From the NCBI RefSeq assembly GCF_025822605.1, contig NZ_JACKTY010000014.1, positions 62,112-126,111 of the forward strand: a stretch of DNA of 64,000 nucleotides, read 5' to 3'. This document shows, piece by piece, positions 34,977 to 42,499 of the stretch (positions are counted from its first letter, which is position 1; each line of letters opens with the position of its first letter). The notes below the pieces were generated by a model. It made no database searches. It was given only the letters and a program-made list of their open reading frames with translations, and was not told where the DNA came from. The translations under genes and the position numbers were made by a program. The DNA is from Mycolicibacterium komossense (GTDB taxonomy: Bacteria; Actinomycetota; Actinomycetes; Mycobacteriales; Mycobacteriaceae).

Positions 34977-36339
34977 TACCGCAGACGCCGACTTGGTCGG
35001 AGGTGTGCCCCGTCGGCGGATCGTGCTGGCCTCGATGGTGGGCACCACGATCGAGTTCTACGACTTCTACATCTATGCCACCGCTGCGGTGTCGGTGTTC
35101 CCGAGTCTGTTCTTCCCGAAAGGCAATCCGACGACGGCGCTCCTGGCGTCGCTGGCCACTTTCGGTCTGGCATTCGTGGCCCGGCCGTTGGGTTCGATCC
35201 TCTTCGGGCATTTCGGAGACCGTCTGGGGCGCAAGGTCACCCTCGTCGGCTCTTTGCTGATGATGGGGATCGCGACCTTTGCGATCGGCCTGCTGCCCAC
35301 TTACCACCAGGTCGGACTGCTCGCCCCGGCTCTGTTGGCTGTCTTGCGCTTCACCCAAGGCCTCGCGCTCGGCGGGGAGTGGAGTGGAGCGGCGCTGCTG
35401 GCCACCGAGACCGCGCGACCCGGCAAGCGCGCTTGGGCCGCGATGTGGCCGCAGCTGGGTGCGCCTCTCGGATTCTTCCTCGCGAACGGACTTTTCCTGC
35501 TACTGATCCAATTGCTCGGGCACAGTGCCGCCAGCCCTGATCTGAGCGGATCCTTCCTGACCTGGGGATGGCGGATCCCGTTCCTGCTCAGCTCGGTGAT
35601 GGTGGTGATCGGACTCTATGTGCGATCCCGGATTTCGGAGACGCCGGTCTTCGCCCGGGCCGTCGAGCAGGGCGAGAAGGTCAAATCCCCTCTGGCTGAG
35701 GTGTTTCGGAGCAGTTGGCGCCAACTGCTCATCGGAACGTTCGTCATGCTGGCGACGTACACCCTGTTCTACATCGTCACCACATGGGTGCTCAGCTACG
35801 GCACCGGTAAGCGGCCGCCGAACGGAAATGGACTCGGCTTCAACTACATCGACTTCCTGCAATGGCAGTTGATCGCGGTGCTGTTCTTCGGTGCCATGCT
35901 GCCGGTCTCCGGAACGTTGGCCGACCGATTCGGTCGTCGGGCGACGCTGTTGGTGATCACTGCCGGCATCATCGTCTACGGACTGTTGTTCGCACCGCTG
36001 CTGGCCGCCACCCAGAGTTCGCACTACGCGATGCTGTTCTTCCTGATCATCGGAATGACGTTGATGGGCTTGACCTTCGCGCCGATGAGTGCGGTGCTCC
36101 CGGAGCTGTTCCCGACGAACGTCCGGTACACAGGCTCGGGGATCTCCTATAACGCGGCGAGCATCCTGGGTGCCGCTGTGGCACCGTTCCTCGCGACGTG
36201 GCTGGCCACCCGGTACGGGGTCGGCTGGGTGGGCGTCTATCTGGCCGCGGCCGGGGCGCTGACCTTCGTGGCGCTGCTGGTCATGGGAGAGACCAAGAAC
36301 GCCTCCCTGGATTCGGTGGGGGCGCAAGTCGGAGCCTGA
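34966..36339 (+). CDS. MFS transporter, metabolite:H+ symporter (MHS/ProP-ShiA) type
   Basis: A 457-residue, 12-helix transporter. VGTTIEFYDFYIYATAA near residue 26 is the hallmark of the metabolite:proton symporter branch (shikimate, proline/betaine and citrate carriers). GHFGDRLGRKVTLV and ADRFGRRATLLV are the paired MFS loops, and RFTQGLALGGEWSGAALLATE is in helix 4-5. The start is uncertain: TTG 34966 lacks a good ribosome site, GTG 35003 would still keep helix 1, and an ATG with a good site lies out of frame at 34953. The substrate is not predictable. Confidence 0.88.
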   Translation: MSTDTADADLVGGVPRRRIVLASMVGTTIEFYDFYIYATAAVSVFPSLFFPKGNPTTALLASLATFGLAFVARPLGSILFGHFGDRLGRKVTLVGSLLMMGIATFAIGLLPTYHQVGLLAPALLAVLRFTQGLALGGEWSGAALLATETARPGKRAWAAMWPQLGAPLGFFLANGLFLLLIQLLGHSAASPDLSGSFLTWGWRIPFLLSSVMVVIGLYVRSRISETPVFARAVEQGEKVKSPLAEVFRSSWRQLLIGTFVMLATYTLFYIVTTWVLSYGTGKRPPNGNGLGFNYIDFLQWQLIAVLFFGAMLPVSGTLADRFGRRATLLVITAGIIVYGLLFAPLLAATQSSHYAMLFFLIIGMTLMGLTFAPMSAVLPELFPTNVRYTGSGISYNAASILGAAVAPFLATWLATRYGVGWVGVYLAAAGALTFVALLVMGETKNASLDSVGAQVGA

Positions 36340-36357
36340 GTAGAACCCAAACTTGAA

Positions 36358-36397
36358 TGGTGCCCCCGGCAGGAATCGAACCTGCGACCTAGGGATT
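36358..36397 (-). repeat. tRNA-Arg 3'-end duplicate (att site, distal)
   Basis: 36362-36391 is identical to 39331-39360, the TpsiC arm and acceptor 3' strand of tRNA-Arg, and the match extends to 36397 with one mismatch. Beyond this it stops matching and no D arm or acceptor 5' strand follows, so it is not a tRNA gene. Bases 36358-36361 encode ACCA at the 3' end, which the intact tRNA copy lacks. This is the expected scar of integration into a tRNA 3' end. Confidence 0.88.
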
Positions 36398-36611
36398 TGG
36401 AATCGGGAGCTCCGAAGTGTTCCTGAAATGTGCTCGTTTGTGCTGGTAGATGATGGTTTTTGCTTCTGGCTGATTCGGCCTCGGACCGGGTGAATCCGGC
36501 CGATTCTTGGTCATTAACGCCGAATAAACGGCTACGCTCCGTCGCCCGTTGACAGAACATTCGCAGGCTTGTTTCGCGAGTAGTACGCCGACATCGTGAT
36601 AACCAACGTGT

Positions 36612-37805
36612 GTGGCAGTTCCGCCAGATTTGTTGGAACGGATCGCGGGCTTGAGCGAAGCCCGCGAGGGCGTGCGGCAAGCAGTCGAACGTGTCATGGC
36701 TGCCCAACAGCCGGACTCGGACCCGATCACGAAGATCGAGGCCCTTTCGCTTCTTGACGGGGCAACCGAGCGGTGGCTAGAACAGTCGCAGCAAGTCGAA
36801 ACCGAGCTACTTGAGCTCGCGCGTAACGACGAACCCGAACCAGATGCCAATATCAGTACGGCAACTGACTCCGTGGAGCGGCTCTGGGGAATCTCGCTGA
36901 TACATCTCGCCGTCTCTGCCGATCTAGCCAAGATCAGCTCGATTGATTCACTCGAAAATGAGGATGACCCGGTCAGCGTTGCCGGCCCTCCGCCAGCTGT
37001 GCAGCAGCCGTCCGCAATTGCGGCGATTGTCGACGACGGGCCGGCGGGCGCACAGATCGGCGGCGCGCTCGCCACGCCGGCGCACGAGGCCGACGAGGCT
37101 GACGATCTCGCAGTTGATGCACCAGAACTGACACCCCCCGCTGAGGAGGTGCTGAGGGAACTTGTCCATCGAGCCAGTGAATGCACATGCAAGGTGCTGG
37201 TCGGTACGCTTCCGATTCCCTCCGCACACGTCATCTTTGACAACGTCACACCGCTGCTGAAAGCGGCCCTCGGAGCGACGCCCGACGCGATCTCGACTGC
37301 AGCCGAGAAGATCGCCAGAACTGTCACTCGGCTAGCCATTTTGGTTCTCGGCCGTGTGCGAGCTGTCGTGGATGCGGTGATTCCCGGCACCTTCGACTTT
37401 GTCAAGGAACAGCTCATCGAGGCCTCTCAGGACCATGGGGCCGAGCACATTCTGACTCCCGTCGTGCGCCCTGTCGTCGCTCGTCTCCTTGATGAGCAGG
37501 GTTGCGCCGTTGTCATTTCGCAGAAGCGATGGGATAGAAGAAAAGGCGCACCTGAGCCCGACAACAAGGCTGCCTTCCGCAAGATCCTGAAGCACAACAA
37601 ACGTTGGGTGTCGCGTCCGGTGCCATTCGCTGCCAGCACCGTGCTTCGCCCGCTCTGGCATTTGTCATGGTCAGGTGTGCCCGCGGCTCCGATAGCTGCC
37701 TGCCTGCTCTTGGCGTGGACCATCTTCCTGACCGGCGACGAATTGGACATCGAAGGCTGGCCGTTCCCAAACTTCTACCGGCCCGGGCTGTTGACGCTCG
37801 CGTGA
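36612..37805 (+). CDS. Unknown protein with C-terminal membrane segment (islet gene)
   Basis: A 397-residue protein that I do not recognise. It starts at GTG 36612. The N-terminal 75 residues are helical and acidic (RIAGLSEAREGVRQAVERVM), residues 85-180 are acidic and Ala/Pro-rich, 180-300 are a helical domain (VLRELVHRASECTCKVLVG ... VVDAVIPGTFDFVKEQL), 300-345 are basic (QKRWDRRKGAPEPDNK), and a hydrophobic segment near 355-378 (PIAACLLLAWTIFLTG) is followed by a short tail. This gives one, perhaps two, membrane passes near the C terminus. It lies inside a tRNA-Arg islet, 139 bases before a Fic gene in the same direction. No enzyme motif is visible. Confidence 0.7.
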   Translation: MAVPPDLLERIAGLSEAREGVRQAVERVMAAQQPDSDPITKIEALSLLDGATERWLEQSQQVETELLELARNDEPEPDANISTATDSVERLWGISLIHLAVSADLAKISSIDSLENEDDPVSVAGPPPAVQQPSAIAAIVDDGPAGAQIGGALATPAHEADEADDLAVDAPELTPPAEEVLRELVHRASECTCKVLVGTLPIPSAHVIFDNVTPLLKAALGATPDAISTAAEKIARTVTRLAILVLGRVRAVVDAVIPGTFDFVKEQLIEASQDHGAEHILTPVVRPVVARLLDEQGCAVVISQKRWDRRKGAPEPDNKAAFRKILKHNKRWVSRPVPFAASTVLRPLWHLSWSGVPAAPIAACLLLAWTIFLTGDELDIEGWPFPNFYRPGLLTLA

Positions 37806-37904
37806 GCTGCAACCGTTCTGCCACGTCGTGGGCGGTCGTGCCAGTGCTTTGGGGCAAATTCATACGCTTGTGTGGTCGCGCTATCTGAAGTCAGCTACAT
37901 CCTA

Positions 37905-37935
37905 TAACTTCACTTAATAGATTAACTGAAGTTAA
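37905..37935 (+). promoter_or_regulatory. AT-rich palindromic promoter/operator of the Fic gene
   Basis: TTAACT-GA-AGTTAA (37922-37935) is a perfect palindrome, and TAACTTCA (37905-37912) pairs with TGAAGTTA (37927-37934). ACTTCACTT occurs at 37907 and again just inside the gene at 37949. The region is far richer in AT than its surroundings and lies 10 bases before GTG 37945, suggesting an autoregulated or repressor-controlled promoter and a very short leader. Confidence 0.6.
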
Positions 37936-37944
37936 ACTGTACTG

Positions 37945-39117
37945 GTGACTTCACTTCGTCCCATCACCTACGAGGATGTTCGGTGGGAGCCGCAGGGCGG
38001 GTGGCACGCGGGTGGGGCGCGACCCAGGTACGGCATCTATCACCCCGCCGTGCCGGCCGGCATTGCCGATCTCGCCCTAGAGTTGCCGTCGTTTGTGTTG
38101 GCCGAAGCCGAGTTGGCCAGTCGCGAGATCGCCCGATTTGACGCCGAACTCGGTGGCGAGATCGCACCATTTGCTGCTGTGTTGCTCCGGTCGGAATCCG
38201 CCGCGAGTTCGCAGATTGAAAACCTGACCGCGACAGCGCGCGCGATCGGCGAAGCCGAGCTGCCCGGTGGGACGGCCAGGCGCAACGCGGAGATGATTGT
38301 CGCCAACACCGCTGCGATGAACGCGGCAGTCGCGCTGTCCGACACCGCAGACGCCGACGCGATCCTGGCGATGCACCGCGCCTTGATGATCAACGACCCA
38401 CGCCATACGCCAGGTGAGTTCCGGACAGAGCCTGTGTGGATCGGCGGCGGATCCACGCCCATCGGTGCGACGTTCGTCGGCCCGCGCCATGAGTTGATCC
38501 CTGGGGCGATTGCCGACTTGATTGCTTTCGCGCAGCGCGCCGACGTTCCCGCGCTGCCGCAGATCGCGGTAGGCCACGCTCAGTTCGAGACCATCCATCC
38601 GTTCACCGACGGCAACGGGCGTACCGGCCGCGCCCTGGTGCAAGCCCTACTGCGCAACAAAGGCCTGACGCGTCAGGTCACGGTGCCCGTCTCGGCTGGC
38701 CTGCTCGCCGACCCCGCTGCGTACTTCGCCGCGTTGACGAGCTACCGCGACGGTGACGTCGCGCCGATCGTCGAGCGCTTCTCACAGGCCACGGTCCTGG
38801 CGATCGCCAACGGGCGACAACTGGTCAGCGAACTTCGCGAGATCCGGGAGAACTGGAACGGCATGATCACCGCGCGATCCGACTCCGCGGTGTGGAAGGT
38901 CGCCGATCTGTTGACCCGCCGCCCGGTCGTGAACGCCCTACTGGTGGGCCAAGAACTGGGCATCGTGTCCACCAACGCTCACCGCTACCTCAACCCACTC
39001 ACCGAGGCGGGAATCCTCATCGAGGCAACCAACGGGCCTCGCAATCGAGTGTGGCGATCTCCGGAAGTGCTTGCCGCACTTGACGCCTTCGCCGAACGCG
39101 CTGGCCGGCGAGGCTGA
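37945..39117 (+). CDS. Fic family protein (AMPylase), class II type
   Basis: A 390-residue Fic protein. The core motif HPFTDGNGRTGR (catalytic His near residue 218) is complete. An N-terminal helix holds SSQIEN near residues 87-92, matching the inhibitory motif (S/T)xxxE(G/N), whose Glu blocks ATP binding in self-inhibited class II Fic enzymes. An N-terminal Fic/DOC-type domain (YEDVRWEPQGGWHAGG) precedes it, and a winged-helix domain (about 310-375, LVGQELGIVSTNAHRYLNPLTEAGIL) follows. Such enzymes attach AMP to target proteins and may act as toxins or regulators. It lies in a tRNA islet behind an unknown membrane protein gene. The start at GTG 37945 has no clear ribosome site. Confidence 0.93.
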   Translation: MTSLRPITYEDVRWEPQGGWHAGGARPRYGIYHPAVPAGIADLALELPSFVLAEAELASREIARFDAELGGEIAPFAAVLLRSESAASSQIENLTATARAIGEAELPGGTARRNAEMIVANTAAMNAAVALSDTADADAILAMHRALMINDPRHTPGEFRTEPVWIGGGSTPIGATFVGPRHELIPGAIADLIAFAQRADVPALPQIAVGHAQFETIHPFTDGNGRTGRALVQALLRNKGLTRQVTVPVSAGLLADPAAYFAALTSYRDGDVAPIVERFSQATVLAIANGRQLVSELREIRENWNGMITARSDSAVWKVADLLTRRPVVNALLVGQELGIVSTNAHRYLNPLTEAGILIEATNGPRNRVWRSPEVLAALDAFAERAGRRG

Positions 39118-39273
39118 CCGAGTGACTCGTCGACTTACCCGCAGAAGCAAACAGCACGGGTTATCGGAAGTGCGAAAGCATCAAACCCGGGGTGGTTCAC
39201 ACTGCGAGACTTCACCCTCGACCCCACCGGCGACTACCAACCCACCGGTGCCCCCAAAGGCCCAACACGGAAA

Positions 39274-39302
39274 AGCCCCAGACCTAAAGCAGGTCCAGGG
39301 CT
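39274..39302. terminator. Hairpin between Fic gene and tRNA-Arg
   Basis: AGCCC and GACCT pair with AGGTC and GGGCT (10 bp with a 2x2 internal loop, 5-base loop). It can end transcripts from the Fic gene on one side and from tRNA-Arg on the other. Confidence 0.55.
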
Positions 39303-39329
39303 ATTCCGATGTCTTGCAACATCACACAG

Positions 39330-39403
39330 CGCCCCCGGCAGGAATCGAACCTGCGACCTAGAGATTAGAAGGCTCTTGCTCTATCCGACTGAGCTACGGA
39401 GGC
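39330..39403 (-). tRNA. tRNA-Arg (TCT)
   Basis: The minus strand gives acceptor GCCTCCG pairing with CGGGGGC (one G-T), D arm GCTCAGTCGGATAGAGC, anticodon loop CTTCTAA (anticodon TCT) and TpsiC arm GCAGGTTCGATTCCTGC. The discriminator is G (39330) and CCA is not encoded, unlike the displaced 3' end at 36358. The last base pair of the anticodon stem is C-T, a mismatch. Its 3' 36 bases are the att core of the islet. Confidence 0.93.
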
Positions 39404-39581
39404 ATCGCGCAGGTCAGTGTAGCCAATTCGAACCGTAATCGTTTCGCAGCGCGCCACGCGGCGGCCGGATGCGAACAGACACCCAGCTTTGGTTAATGTG
39501 ATCTGCAACACGGCGTAAGACAGTCGGCCGTGGCCGCAGTCGGGCGACGATGCCCGTCCTCCCAGTGCGAAGGTGCGTGCG

Positions 39582-40817
39582 ATGAGCGTGGCAGCTCGTT
39601 GTTCACAGGTGTGTGCAGACGCGATGAGTCTGGCCGCCCATCCAGTCGATACCTTTCGGGCGGCCTCGTTGCTGCTGCGCGGTTGCCCGCAGCTCGCGGC
39701 GTGGGTCGCAGGTTGGGCATCGCGCGAATTCACGGCCCGAGTGGTGACAGGACACGCGCTGTCCGCGATTCCGGCCGGCCCGCTGGCCCCGATCACCGCC
39801 GGACTGGCCGCGCAACGCGCCGATGCGGTTCTGACCAGCGCCCTGACCGACACCTTCGGCGCGGACTACGCGGCACAAGTCGAACATCCGGTGACACTGG
39901 CCGCTCGTCGCCCGAGCGTCGCAGGCCTGTGGCTCGCCACCACGCACCGGCGCCGCTATGCCGCGCACACCACCAACATCGCGTACGGCCCCAACGGGCG
40001 TGATCACCTGCTCGATATCTGGCGGCTACCCGAACAGCTGACCGATCGGCCCGCCCCGGTCCTGCTGCAGGTCCCCGGCGGCGCCTGGGCGATCAGTGAC
40101 AAGCGTGGCCAGGCCTACCCGCTGATGAGCCGGATGGTCGAACTCGGCTGGATCTGCGTATCCATCAACTACAGCCGCAGCCCGCGCAGTGCCTGGCCCG
40201 CCCACATCGTCGACGTCAAGCGGGCGATCGCCTGGGTGCGCCAGAACATCGCCGAATACGGCGGCGACCCTGATTTCATTGCCATCACCGGAGGTTCCGC
40301 GGGTGCGCACGTCGGCGCGCTGGCGGCACTGACCGCCAACGACCCGGACCTGCAACCCGGCTTCGAATACGCCGATACCACCGTCCAGGCTGCGGTGCCG
40401 TATTACGGCGCGTACGACCTGACCAACACCGAGGCAATGCACCAGTTGATGCTGCCGTTCCTGGAGCAATTCGTGATGCGCGCCCGCCTGGCCGATAACC
40501 GGGAGCTCTACGAATCCGCATCGCCGATCTTCCGCGCCCACCGTGATGCGCCGCCATTCTTTGTACTGCACGGCCGCGACGACGCGGTTATCCCCAGCGC
40601 ACAGGGGCAGTCGTTCACGGCAGCGCTGCGGGCCGCGGGCGCTTCGACCGTCGCTCATGCCGAACTCCCCAACGCTCACCACGCTTTTGACATGGTTGCG
40701 ACCGTCCGCTCACAGATCGTCGCCGACGCCGTCGCGTCGTTCTTGGGGATCACCTACGCCAGGCACATGCGGGCAGAGGCCATCTCGCTCGACGTCTGTG
40801 CGTCGCCCGCCGGCTGA
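39582..40817 (+). CDS. lipQ: Alpha/beta-hydrolase, carboxylesterase LipQ-like (Rv2485c)
   Basis: About 411 residues. The hormone-sensitive-lipase-like catalytic half begins near 150. The nucleophile Ser is in ITGGSAGAHVGA near 242, Asp in LHGRDDAVIP near 330 and His in LPNAHHAFD near 362. The oxyanion segment, HGGG in this family, is VPGGAW here, so the first His is replaced by Pro. An N-terminal region of about 140 residues has hydrophobic helices that may bind membrane. ATG 39582 follows GAAGG; GTG 39573 is an alternative. Its position ahead of WS/DGAT, plsC and plsB2 equals that of LipQ in M. tuberculosis. Confidence 0.88.
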   Translation: MSVAARCSQVCADAMSLAAHPVDTFRAASLLLRGCPQLAAWVAGWASREFTARVVTGHALSAIPAGPLAPITAGLAAQRADAVLTSALTDTFGADYAAQVEHPVTLAARRPSVAGLWLATTHRRRYAAHTTNIAYGPNGRDHLLDIWRLPEQLTDRPAPVLLQVPGGAWAISDKRGQAYPLMSRMVELGWICVSINYSRSPRSAWPAHIVDVKRAIAWVRQNIAEYGGDPDFIAITGGSAGAHVGALAALTANDPDLQPGFEYADTTVQAAVPYYGAYDLTNTEAMHQLMLPFLEQFVMRARLADNRELYESASPIFRAHRDAPPFFVLHGRDDAVIPSAQGQSFTAALRAAGASTVAHAELPNAHHAFDMVATVRSQIVADAVASFLGITYARHMRAEAISLDVCASPAG

Positions 40818-40998
40818 ATTCGCAGGTGCAGAAAGTCAATTCCGCAGGCCGCCAGAATATTTCGCGACGTTGCTATTCCGCGCGCTTGCGGGCATCTTTG
40901 GCCGCCCAGATCCGCACAATCGGCTCCCGTCGCCGCGCCCAGCGGACTACCGTGGTTGGCGCACCTGAGATGACGGGGGCTTTTACTGGAGGGGTTAC

Positions 40999-41037
40999 GT
41001 GACGAGCGAGTTGCAGGTCGGGGCCGACGATGAGTGA
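40999..41037 (+). CDS. Possible 12-codon leader ORF before the WS/DGAT gene
   Basis: GTG 40999 has a very strong GGAGGGG ribosome site at 40988 and encodes MTSELQVGADDE, ending at TGA 41037. It overlaps the ATG of the acyltransferase (41030) in another frame by eight bases, whereas that ATG itself has no clear ribosome site. This suggests translational coupling through a mini-ORF. Confidence 0.4.
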   Translation: MTSELQVGADDE

Positions 41038-42499
41038 TTCCGACGAGCTTGGGGCGGTTGACCAGTTGCTGCATCGCGGTGAGGCCAACCCACGCACCCG
41101 GTCCGGGATCATGGCGTTGGAGCTGCTCGACGTCGCGCCGGACTGGGAGCGTTACCGCACCAACTTCGAGAACGCGTCGCGCAAGATTCTGCGGCTTCGG
41201 CAAAAGGTCGTCACACCGACGTTGCCGACGGCTCCGCCGCGCTGGGTGGTCGACCCCGATTTCAATCTCGACTTCCACGTCCGCCGCGTGCGGGTGCCCG
41301 AACCCGGCACGCTGCGCGAGGTCTTCGATATGGCCGAGGTGATCCTGCAGTCGCCGTTGGACATCTCGCGCCCGCTGTGGAGCGTCACCTTGATCGAGGG
41401 CCTGGCCGACGGTCGTGCGGCGCAATTGCTCCATCTGAGCCACGCCGTCTCCGACGGCGTCGGCAGCGTCGAGATGTTCTCGCAGATCTACGACCTCGAA
41501 CGCGACCCGGAGCCCAAGCCGGCGCCGCCGATGCCCATCCCGACGGATCTGTCCGCCAACGACCTGATGCGCGAAGGCATCAACTCCCTACCCGGGACGA
41601 TCGCCGGTGGTGTCCGCGATGCGGTGACCGGCGCGCTCGGCACCGTCGGCAAGGTGATCAGCAATCCGGCCGCGGCGGTATCGGGACTTCTCGACTATGC
41701 GACGTCGGGCAACCGGGTGATGCGGCGGGCCGCGGAGCCGTCGCCGCTGCTGCGCCGACGCAGCCTGTCGAGTCGCAGCGAGGCCATCGACATGCTGCTG
41801 TCAGATCTGCACAGGGCGGCCAAGGCGGCCGGTGGATCGATCAACGACGCCTACCTCGCGGGAGTCTGTGGCGCACTTCGGCTTTACCACGAGGCACTGG
41901 GAATCCCGATCGATACCTTGCCGATGGCCGTCCCAGTCAACCTGCGCTCTGACGCCGATCCCTCCGGTGGCAACAGGTTCGCCGGCGTCAACCTGGCGGC
42001 GCCGATCGGCACCGTCGACCCCGCGACCCGGATTCAGGAGATCAGGGCGCAGATGATCCAGCGCCGCGAGGAATCCGCCATCGACATGCTCGGCTCGATC
42101 GCACCCGTGCTCTCGTTGCTGCCGTCGGCCGTGTTGGAAGCCATGACGAGTTCGGTCATCGGCTCCGATGTGCAGGCCAGCAATGTCCCGGTCTTTCAGG
42201 AGGATACTTTTATCGCCGGTGCAAAAGTGTTGCGGCAGTACGGACTCGGCCCACTGCCCGGGATCGCCATCATGGTGGTGCTGGTGTCGCGCAGCGGGTA
42301 CGCCACCGTCACCGCGCGGTATGACCGGGCGTCGATCACCAAGGAAACGCTGTTCGCGCGCTGCCTGCAGGCCGGTTTCGACGAGGTACTCGCGCTGGCC
42401 GGTGAGCCTTCACCCCGCTCGGCTCCGGCATCATTCTCGGCGGCCGAGGCCTCCGTCGGCGGCACTGGCGACCCTGCGACCAACGGATCGGTGAGCTGA
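41030..42499 (+). CDS. Wax ester synthase / diacylglycerol acyltransferase (Rv2484c-like)
   Basis: A 489-residue bacterial WS/DGAT that esterifies diacylglycerol or fatty alcohols with acyl-CoA for storage lipid. The condensation-type active site is LHLSHAVSDG near 135: the catalytic His and Asp are present, but the first His of HHxxxDG is Ser. Downstream features are PVNLRSDADPSGGNRFAGVNLAAPIG near 305 and SNVPVFQED near 385. It starts at ATG 41030, apparently coupled to an upstream mini-ORF. Its TGA overlaps the plsC ATG. The operon WS/DGAT-plsC-plsB2 covers glycerolipid acylation. Confidence 0.93.
   Translation: MSDSDELGAVDQLLHRGEANPRTRSGIMALELLDVAPDWERYRTNFENASRKILRLRQKVVTPTLPTAPPRWVVDPDFNLDFHVRRVRVPEPGTLREVFDMAEVILQSPLDISRPLWSVTLIEGLADGRAAQLLHLSHAVSDGVGSVEMFSQIYDLERDPEPKPAPPMPIPTDLSANDLMREGINSLPGTIAGGVRDAVTGALGTVGKVISNPAAAVSGLLDYATSGNRVMRRAAEPSPLLRRRSLSSRSEAIDMLLSDLHRAAKAAGGSINDAYLAGVCGALRLYHEALGIPIDTLPMAVPVNLRSDADPSGGNRFAGVNLAAPIGTVDPATRIQEIRAQMIQRREESAIDMLGSIAPVLSLLPSAVLEAMTSSVIGSDVQASNVPVFQEDTFIAGAKVLRQYGLGPLPGIAIMVVLVSRSGYATVTARYDRASITKETLFARCLQAGFDEVLALAGEPSPRSAPASFSAAEASVGGTGDPATNGSVS

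Larger units (their letters stand above)
36362..39366 (+). mobile_element. tRNA-Arg genomic islet with unknown membrane protein and Fic protein
   Basis: About 2,970 bases from one att core to the other (36362-36397 and 39331-39366). It holds two plus-strand genes (36612, 37945) and no recognisable integrase, recombinase or phage gene. The remaining DNA, 36398-36611 and 39118-39273, is lower in GC and contains no gene I can support, though one frame near 39205-39270 (GWFTLRDFTLDPTGDYQPTG) looks like the end of a lost gene. It is read as a remnant or a non-autonomous cassette mobilised by an integrase elsewhere. Confidence 0.72.

Noticed and set aside
36358..36400. A second tRNA-Arg gene
   Set aside because: Only the TpsiC arm and acceptor 3' strand are present; there is no D arm, anticodon arm or acceptor 5' strand in the following bases.
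36237..36707. Minus-strand protein across the tRNA fragment
   Set aside because: The frame reads through the MFS gene end and the tRNA 3' end (the common tRNA artefact peptide) and has no family features.
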